Part shown: positions 14,226 to 18,297 of the stretch, piece after piece
Position numbering within the stretch: position 1 is the first letter of the stretch
Layout: each line of letters starts with the position of its first letter
From: Caryophanales bacterium
GTDB lineage: Bacteria > Bacillota_I > Bacilli_A > RFN20 > CAG-826
Reading direction: 5' to 3'
Assembly (NCBI GenBank): GCA_028726925.1
Contig: JAQYPI010000007.1
Coordinates: forward strand, 1 to 18,297
DNA: 18,297 bases
Notes under the pieces: generated by a model
Database searches by the model: none
Seen by the model: the letters and a program-made list of their open reading frames with translations, nothing else
What the model was told of the DNA's origin: nothing
Made by a program: the position numbers and the translations under genes

Positions 14226-14302
14226 GCGCCCGTAGCTCAGCCGGATAGAGCAACAGCCTTCTAAGCTGTGGGTCAGGCGTTCGAATCGCCTCGGGCGCAC
14301 CA
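14226..14302 (+). tRNA. tRNA-Arg (anticodon TCT)
   Basis: A 77-nt cloverleaf: acceptor GCGCCCG (14226-14232) pairs with CGGGCGC (14292-14298), discriminator A, encoded CCA (14300-14302). The anticodon stem ACAGC/GCTGT encloses loop CTTCTAA, giving anticodon TCT, which reads AGA/AGG. The T arm GGCGTTCGAATCGCC and the D arm GCTCAGCCGGATAGAGC are canonical. It starts 11 bp after uvrC without a visible promoter of its own, so it may be processed from the mutS2-uvrC transcript. Confidence 0.97.
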
Positions 14303-14394
14303 ATCGGTTTTCAAAAGGATCTCTGTAGCAAACGAGGCTTGTCACTCTGCTTCCAGTCGGGACCGAACCTTACTGGCGAAAGCGATAACGAAAA
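14303..14394. other. Unassigned spacer between tRNA-Arg and terminator
   Basis: About 90 bp without a supported gene. It contains CCAGT (14353-14357) able to pair with ACTGG (14372-14376), directly followed by GC-GAAA-GC, a potential GNRA-type tetraloop. I do not recognise an RNA family; it may be only 3' trailer of the tRNA transcript. Confidence 0.3.
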
Positions 14395-14437
14395 ACCCGG
14401 GGAGGAATCTCAAGATTCCGGCCCCGGGTCTTTTTTT
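14391..14437. terminator. Strong bidirectional intrinsic terminator
   Basis: ACCCGGGG (14395-14402) pairs with CCCCGGGT (14422-14429), and inside it GGAATCT (14404-14410) pairs with AGATTCC (14413-14419). A run of seven T (14431-14437) follows on the plus strand and a run of A (14391-14395) precedes it. It can therefore end the mutS2-uvrC-tRNA transcript and the convergent plsC transcript. Confidence 0.9.
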
Positions 14438-14444
14438 GTGTGCG

Positions 14445-15332
14445 TTACTTAGCGGATTCTTCGCTTTCGGCAGGCTTTTTTTCGTCGAGGTGGTAGAACC
14501 TCGCTTCTTTTTCTTCGAAACGCTTAAGGATAAGAGAAGCGGATTGTTCCGCGAGTTCAGAAGAAGAAGATTGCTGGACCGTTTCGGCGTCGATCACGCC
14601 GACGATATCGATATAGACAGAGGTGGCTTTCAAAGGCCAACGCTTCATGACGGCGTAAGTATTTTGAATAGCCGCGACAACAATGGGGCAATTGGCGTTT
14701 TTCGCCAAGTTGAAGGTGCCCGAATGGAAAGGGAGAAGCAAGGGATTCGGGAAGGTCTTGTTCCGAGTTCCTTCTGGAGCGACGCAGATGGAATTCTCAC
14801 CCGATTTGATGTATTCGGCGGCTTTGCTAATGGTTTCCGTTCCGTTGACAAGATCCCCTTGAATGATGGAAAGATAACCGGCTTTGCGAAGCCAATTTCC
14901 GGCGACCGGAATCTTGAAATTGGCCTCTTTCGAGATGAAGAGGACGCCATGATGGCGGAAAACATAAATCATGGCGAACTCGTCAAAAATGGATAAATGG
15001 TTGTTGATGAGCATGAAAGGGGTCTTTTTCGAAGGAACCTTCCCCATTCCGTTTGCGTGGACATGAATTCGCATGAAGATCATGCAAATAAAAGCGGTTT
15101 GCTCCACAATGAATTTGGCGAATTTGCTGGGTTTTTTCGGTTCTTTGTTCCCGAACATCGCGCCAACGAGGAACAAAAGGAAGACATAAATCGCAAACAG
15201 GCCCCAGAAAAAGGCGAAGGGAAGCACGATCCAGGTCCAAAGGTTGATCAAGTTTTGATACCACCCGTAAAGCCAAAACAAAACGCCCTGTAATCCAAGG
15301 GCGAGCAACAGCAAAATAATCGCGATAATCAT
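14445..15332 (-). CDS. plsC: 1-acyl-sn-glycerol-3-phosphate acyltransferase (PlsC family)
   Basis: PlsC transfers an acyl chain to lysophosphatidic acid to form phosphatidic acid at the cytoplasmic membrane. The 295-residue protein has two hydrophobic segments at the N-terminus (about 2-22 and 32-60). The acyltransferase domain follows, with catalytic NHLSIFD (His112-x4-Asp117) and the phosphate-binding motif PEGTR (186-190). The C-terminal tail is charged and Ser/Glu/Lys-rich. It is longer than the ~240-residue core enzyme because of the extra N-terminal membrane segment. The gene stands alone on the minus strand, convergent with the tRNA unit and divergent from the TPR-protein gene. The start lies 6 nt after a -10 box. 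Substrate specificity within the LPLAT superfamily cannot be read directly. Confidence 0.88.
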   Translation of the reverse strand: MIIAIILLLLALGLQGVLFWLYGWYQNLINLWTWIVLPFAFFWGLFAIYVFLLFLVGAMFGNKEPKKPSKFAKFIVEQTAFICMIFMRIHVHANGMGKVPSKKTPFMLINNHLSIFDEFAMIYVFRHHGVLFISKEANFKIPVAGNWLRKAGYLSIIQGDLVNGTETISKAAEYIKSGENSICVAPEGTRNKTFPNPLLLPFHSGTFNLAKNANCPIVVAAIQNTYAVMKRWPLKATSVYIDIVGVIDAETVQQSSSSELAEQSASLILKRFEEKEARFYHLDEKKPAESEESAK

Positions 15333-15338
15333 AGGGAA

Positions 15339-15367
15339 AATATACGCGGAACCTTTTTCCTAGACAA
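15339..15367 (-). promoter_or_regulatory. plsC promoter, leaderless arrangement
   Basis: On the minus strand TTGTCT (15367-15362), a 17-bp spacer and TATATT (15344-15339) are followed after 6 nt by the ATG (15332-15330). The expected transcription start falls on or next to the start codon, and there is no room for a Shine-Dalgarno. It is the clearest example of this layout in the window. Confidence 0.7.
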
Positions 15368-15435
15368 GACCTTTCCTTTTGTTGATTATTTCCCGCCCAT
15401 CAATGAATTTATCTAGGACTTTTCGCTGACAGGAG

Positions 15436-15441
15436 TATAAT
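15436..15441 (+). promoter_or_regulatory. -10 element (TATAAT) of the TPR-protein gene
   Basis: A perfect TATAAT ends exactly 6 nt before the GTG start at 15448, predicting a leaderless transcript. AGGAG at 15431-15435 lies upstream of the -10, 12 nt from the GTG, so it would not be in a transcript from this promoter. No good -35 is visible at 16-18 bp. Confidence 0.55.
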
Positions 15442-15447
15442 TTCGGC

Positions 15448-16350
15448 GTGGTCGATTGGAAAAAACTATCCGATAACGGCGATTATGTCGAGATTGTCTC
15501 ACACAAATCGGAAGCGGTTACCGCTCCCGAGGTTTTTTTCGTGGTATCGGCCTTTTTATCCCTAGGCCAAGGCCAAAAGGCGATGCAGCTCCTTCTTGAG
15601 AAAAGGGAGCTCCTTTGGAAAGGCAATCCCTCGCTTCTCCTGAAAGCCAATTTCGAAACCCGGTTTGCCCTTCGCCAATTCGACGAGGCGTATGAAGACC
15701 TCCGCTATTTCCAGAATTTGCCTTATGTTTCCCAAGCGATTGAGGAACAGCTGCGCGACCTGCCTCATCGAATTCGCGTCGAGGAAATCGCTTCCGGCGG
15801 ACCAAAACCGATTGACGAAGAAGAAATGCACGCATTGCTTCGCGATGAGAGGGATCCTGCGACTTTGCTCGCTTATCTAAACACCCTCAAGAAACTCGAC
15901 TTGGAGCCCTTTTTCGGAGATCTTCACTCGTTGTTGGAAGCCGAAGATGTCCATGATGATGTCAAGAGTTATGCCCTCATGCTATTGAGCGCCCATCATG
16001 ACGACACGACCGTTTCCTTCGAAAAAGGAGGGAAACGCTTCACGCTGATTCCTCAGGAAGTCCGTATGCCTTATGCAACCCCGGAATATTCCCGTGTTCG
16101 TCTCCTAATCCAGCAAGGAAACGAGCCATCGGTTTCGGAGGTGGCTGGCGAATTGCTCGATCAATACGTCCTTGCACGTTATCCCGAAACCTATGATTGC
16201 CCGGAGAACCCCTCTTTGGACCACGAAGCCTTCCGTTACCTGGCCCGAAAATACCTATCCATCAAACCCAACTCAGGGTCGGAAGATGTCGTCCATAGAG
16301 CGCAGGTCCTCGAAGAGGCTTTGCAAGAGGCTTCTCCCCTGGCGTCATAA
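15448..16350 (+). CDS. TPR-like protein upstream of tig, possibly DUF3196 family (MG237/MPN330-like)
   Basis: A soluble, acidic 300-residue protein without signal peptide or membrane segment. The N-terminal half is made of paired helices of TPR character, for example APEVFFVVSAFLSLGQGQKA and the LLKANFETRFALRQFDEA region. A second helical half contains HALLRDERDPATLLAYLNTL and a C-terminal segment. The GTG start fits the TATAAT at 15436. I propose the DUF3196 family because M. genitalium/M. pneumoniae have such a helical-repeat protein (MG237/MPN330) immediately before tig and lon, the same order as here. That link rests on remembered gene order and general fold, not on an alignment. The molecular function is unknown; a role near protein folding or turnover is only suggested by context. 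Confidence 0.65.
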   Translation: MVDWKKLSDNGDYVEIVSHKSEAVTAPEVFFVVSAFLSLGQGQKAMQLLLEKRELLWKGNPSLLLKANFETRFALRQFDEAYEDLRYFQNLPYVSQAIEEQLRDLPHRIRVEEIASGGPKPIDEEEMHALLRDERDPATLLAYLNTLKKLDLEPFFGDLHSLLEAEDVHDDVKSYALMLLSAHHDDTTVSFEKGGKRFTLIPQEVRMPYATPEYSRVRLLIQQGNEPSVSEVAGELLDQYVLARYPETYDCPENPSLDHEAFRYLARKYLSIKPNSGSEDVVHRAQVLEEALQEASPLAS

Positions 16351-16359
16351 ACGTTTTTG

Positions 16360-16388
16360 TTGGAACCTATCTATAGATAAGGTATATT
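16360..16388 (+). promoter_or_regulatory. tig promoter
   Basis: TTGGAA (16360-16365) and TATATT (16383-16388) are separated by 17 bp. Transcription would start near 16395, giving a leader of about 29 nt that includes AAAGGA (16409-16414 region) upstream of the ATG. A 12-bp palindrome TATCTATAGATA (16368-16379) lies inside the spacer and could be an operator, though one of this size may occur by chance. Confidence 0.65.
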
Positions 16389-16423
16389 AATTTCGCTTTT
16401 TTGATATCAAAGGAATTTTTCAA

Positions 16424-17845
16424 ATGAAACACACCATCAAAGAACTTGGCGATTGCCGCATTGAGATCACCGTCGACGTGGATCCCACCGTTTGGGAAGC
16501 TGCCCAGCAAAAAGCTTTGAATAAGGCTCTCTCCACTGTCTCAATTAAGGGTTTCCGCCCGGGCAAGGCCCCCAAAGCCATGGCCATGGCGCATGTCGAT
16601 CCTTCCCGCGTCATGAACGCCGCCTTGGACGAAGTCCTCACCCCGGCTTATGCGAGCGTTCTCAACGAGGAACACATCCAACCGTTCAATCGCCCCAGCG
16701 TGAATGTCAGCAAGGTCACGGACAAGGAACTCACCCTCGTTTTCACGGTCACGACCATGCCGAAAGTCACCCTTGGCGCTTACACCGGAATCGAAGAGAA
16801 GCGCGCCGTCGTTTCCGTTTCCGAAGAAGAGATCGCCGATTCCATCTCCCAGCGTCTTGCCGCTGCCGCCGAGCTTTCTGTCGTTGAACGCGAAGCCAAA
16901 GAAGGCGACACCGTCGTCCTCGATTTCAAGGGATTCGTCAACGGCGAAGCCTTCGACGGTGGCGAGGCTGAGAATTACTCCCTCGAGCTCGGCTCCCATT
17001 CCTTCGTTCCTGGTTTCGAGGAAGCTCTCGTTGGCGTGAAAGCGGGCGATGAGAAAGAAGTCAACATCACCTTCCCGCAGCAGTATGTCGCCGAACTCGC
17101 CGGAAAAGAAGCCGTTTTCCACTGCCACATCCACGAGGTCAAGGAGAAATCCGTGCCCGCCCTCACCGAAGAAGCCGTTGCGGACCTTGGCATCGAAGGC
17201 GTCAAGACCGTCGAAGAACTCAAGGATCACGAGAAGAAAGCGCTCCTTGAGAAGAAGACCAATTCCGCGAATGCCGCTTACTACGATTCGATCGTCAGCA
17301 AGATCGTGGCCGCTTCTCACGTCGAGATCGCTTCTGAGATCATCGAATCCGACGTTGCTGCCCGCGAAGAGCAAACCAAAAAGCAAATTGAATCCAACGG
17401 ACTCACCTTCAAGCAGTATCTCGAAATCACCGGCCAAACCGAAGAACAAATGAAGGAGAACCTTCGTAAAGGCAGCGAGCAAAACCTCAAAACTTTCCTC
17501 GTCCTTCAAGCCATCGCTTCCAAGGAGCACATGGTTGTTGATGATGCGGAACTTAACGTCGAGCTTTCCAAGATGGCCGAGCAATACAAGATGAAGGTCG
17601 AGGATATCCGCAAAGCCCTTGGCAACAGCCTCGAGACCTTCCGCGAAAATCTCCAGAATCGCAAGATCCAGGAATTCCTCCTTGCCAACAACGGCGAAAA
17701 CGCCAAGAAAGAGGCGGCAGTCGTCGCTGAAAAAGCCGAAGAAGAACCCGAGGAAGAAAAGCCGGCTCCCAAAAAGAGCGCGGCCAAGAAAACCACGGCT
17801 AAAAAATCCACGACCAAAAAGTCGGCTGATACCAAAGCCGAATAA
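16424..17845 (+). CDS. tig: Trigger factor (ribosome-associated chaperone) with Lys/Ala-rich tail
   Basis: Trigger factor binds at the ribosomal exit tunnel and shields nascent chains; it also has peptidyl-prolyl isomerase activity. The 473-residue protein has the ribosome-docking signature GFRPGKAP (43-50) in its N-terminal domain. The FKBP-like PPIase domain lies at about 155-245 (GDTVVLDFKGFVNGEAFDGG ... FVPGFEEALVGVKAGDEK), and the long helical chaperone domain extends to about 420. An unusual tail follows: an acidic stretch (EEEPEEE) and then a repetitive Lys/Ala/Thr/Ser segment (AAKKTTAKKSTTKKS). The body is the usual ~430 residues, so the tail is extra. An AAAGGA Shine-Dalgarno precedes the ATG. 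Codons are strongly C-biased, consistent with high expression. Confidence 0.96.
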   Translation: MKHTIKELGDCRIEITVDVDPTVWEAAQQKALNKALSTVSIKGFRPGKAPKAMAMAHVDPSRVMNAALDEVLTPAYASVLNEEHIQPFNRPSVNVSKVTDKELTLVFTVTTMPKVTLGAYTGIEEKRAVVSVSEEEIADSISQRLAAAAELSVVEREAKEGDTVVLDFKGFVNGEAFDGGEAENYSLELGSHSFVPGFEEALVGVKAGDEKEVNITFPQQYVAELAGKEAVFHCHIHEVKEKSVPALTEEAVADLGIEGVKTVEELKDHEKKALLEKKTNSANAAYYDSIVSKIVAASHVEIASEIIESDVAAREEQTKKQIESNGLTFKQYLEITGQTEEQMKENLRKGSEQNLKTFLVLQAIASKEHMVVDDAELNVELSKMAEQYKMKVEDIRKALGNSLETFRENLQNRKIQEFLLANNGENAKKEAAVVAEKAEEEPEEEKPAPKKSAAKKTTAKKSTTKKSADTKAE

Positions 17846-17878
17846 CACGTCTCGCAGTCGAGGCGGAAAGGAGGCAAT

Positions 17879-18297
17879 ATGCCAGCAATCACCAAAAGCG
17901 ATACCTTACGCCTTCCCCTCCTTGTGACTCGATCCCTCGTTGTTTTCCCTACCATCAGCGAGGAGATCGAGGCGTCACGCGCAGTTTCCATCAACGCCAT
18001 CCAGAAATCGATGGCGGATTCCAATAACCTTTTGTTTTTGGTATCCCAAAAGAATCCGGAAGTTGACCAGATTTCAGAAGAGAATCTGTATTCTTTCGGC
18101 ACATTGATTCGCATCGTTGACTGCGTCGAGGGAAAAGACTCCCTGAAGATTCGCGTAATCGGGAGCAAACGCGTTCGTTTCTCTTCCTTTTCCATTGAGA
18201 ACGATTGCGTTTACGCGGAAGGCCAGGTCGTCCGGACCTTATCCGGCGACGTCGAAAGAACCACTTCCCTCATCAACTCCATCATCGCGCTTGTTTC
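17879..18297 (+). CDS. lon: ATP-dependent protease Lon, N-terminal part (truncated by window end)
   Basis: The reading frame opens with an ATG 4 nt after a strong AAAGGAGG (17867-17874) and remains open to the last base, giving 139 residues. The sequence fits the Lon N-terminal (LAN) substrate-binding domain. LRLPLLVTRSLVVFP corresponds to the usual PLLPLRDLVVFP, and SRAVSINAIQKSM to the following 'R..SI.A' helix. LLFLVSQKNPEVDQI and LYSFGTLIRIV match 'LlLVaQKd...ly.iGT.a.I', and LKIRVIGSKRVRF follows. Lon is the AAA+ Ser-Lys protease that degrades misfolded and regulatory proteins; its AAA+ and protease domains lie beyond the window. It is 33 bp downstream of tig, likely the same operon. Confidence 0.92.
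   Translation, partial: MPAITKSDTLRLPLLVTRSLVVFPTISEEIEASRAVSINAIQKSMADSNNLLFLVSQKNPEVDQISEENLYSFGTLIRIVDCVEGKDSLKIRVIGSKRVRFSSFSIENDCVYAEGQVVRTLSGDVERTTSLINSIIALV

Noticed and set aside
14268..14996. 242-codon plus-strand frame spanning tRNA, terminator and plsC antisense
   Set aside because: It would cross a tRNA and a strong terminator and lies opposite an intact plsC.
16541..17848. 435-codon open frame antisense to tig
   Set aside because: Low-complexity Gly/Phe/Leu-rich shadow of the strongly C-biased tig codons; no family features.
417..18297. Mycoplasma genetic code (UGA = Trp)
   Set aside because: ftsA, lspA and the IS transposase end in TGA at sensible places, and Trp is written TGG.
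1..18297. CRISPR arrays, defence islands or toxin-antitoxin genes
   Set aside because: No spaced repeats or recognisable defence proteins; apart from the IS fragment the genes are core housekeeping functions.

Overview
The window looks like a stretch of Bacilli/Mollicutes-lineage chromosome, probably from an uncultured relative of the Erysipelotrichales/Mollicutes group. Evidence for this is mraZ-rsmH opening a division cluster, a T-box leader in front of ileS, RNase HIII, MutS2, and a gene order (TPR protein, tig, lon) that I recall from Mycoplasma (MG237-MG238-MG239). Base composition is balanced rather than AT-rich. TGA acts as a normal stop and Trp is written TGG, so this is not a UGA-Trp mycoplasma. 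The assignment is inference; no rRNA is present to settle it.

Layout, left to right. (1) The 3' end of an IS3-family insertion sequence (1-307) abuts the promoter region of the division cluster. (2) A reduced dcw cluster follows: mraZ, rsmH and a 75-residue single-TM protein end at a terminator (2074-2098); ftsA and ftsZ then follow under separate control. All peptidoglycan-synthesis genes usually found between rsmH and ftsA are absent here. (3) A promoter and isoleucine T-box riboswitch control ileS, followed closely by lspA and an RluA/RluD-type pseudouridine synthase. (4) rnhC lies convergently on the minus strand; mutS2 and uvrC run divergently from it, followed 11 bp later by tRNA-Arg(UCU) and a strong, probably bidirectional terminator. 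(5) A PlsC-type acyltransferase (minus) diverges from a TPR-like protein, which is followed by trigger factor (tig) and the start of lon, cut by the right edge. The lon reading frame stays open to base 18297.

Functionally the window combines cell division (MraZ, FtsA, FtsZ), rRNA modification (RsmH, RluD type), isoleucyl-tRNA supply, lipoprotein and phospholipid biosynthesis (LspA, PlsC), genome maintenance (RNase HIII, MutS2, UvrC) and proteostasis (trigger factor, Lon).

The most interesting signals are: a repeated arrangement in which a -10 hexamer sits only 6-9 nt before the start codon of transcription-unit first genes, suggesting leaderless mRNAs; a two-unit MraZ-box overlapping the mraZ ribosome-binding site and start codon; an FtsA with degraded ATP-binding motifs and no recognisable C-terminal membrane helix, next to an unknown small membrane protein; and a histone-H1-like Lys/Ala tail on trigger factor. 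I found no CRISPR array, toxin-antitoxin or defence system, and no clearly undescribed multi-gene system.
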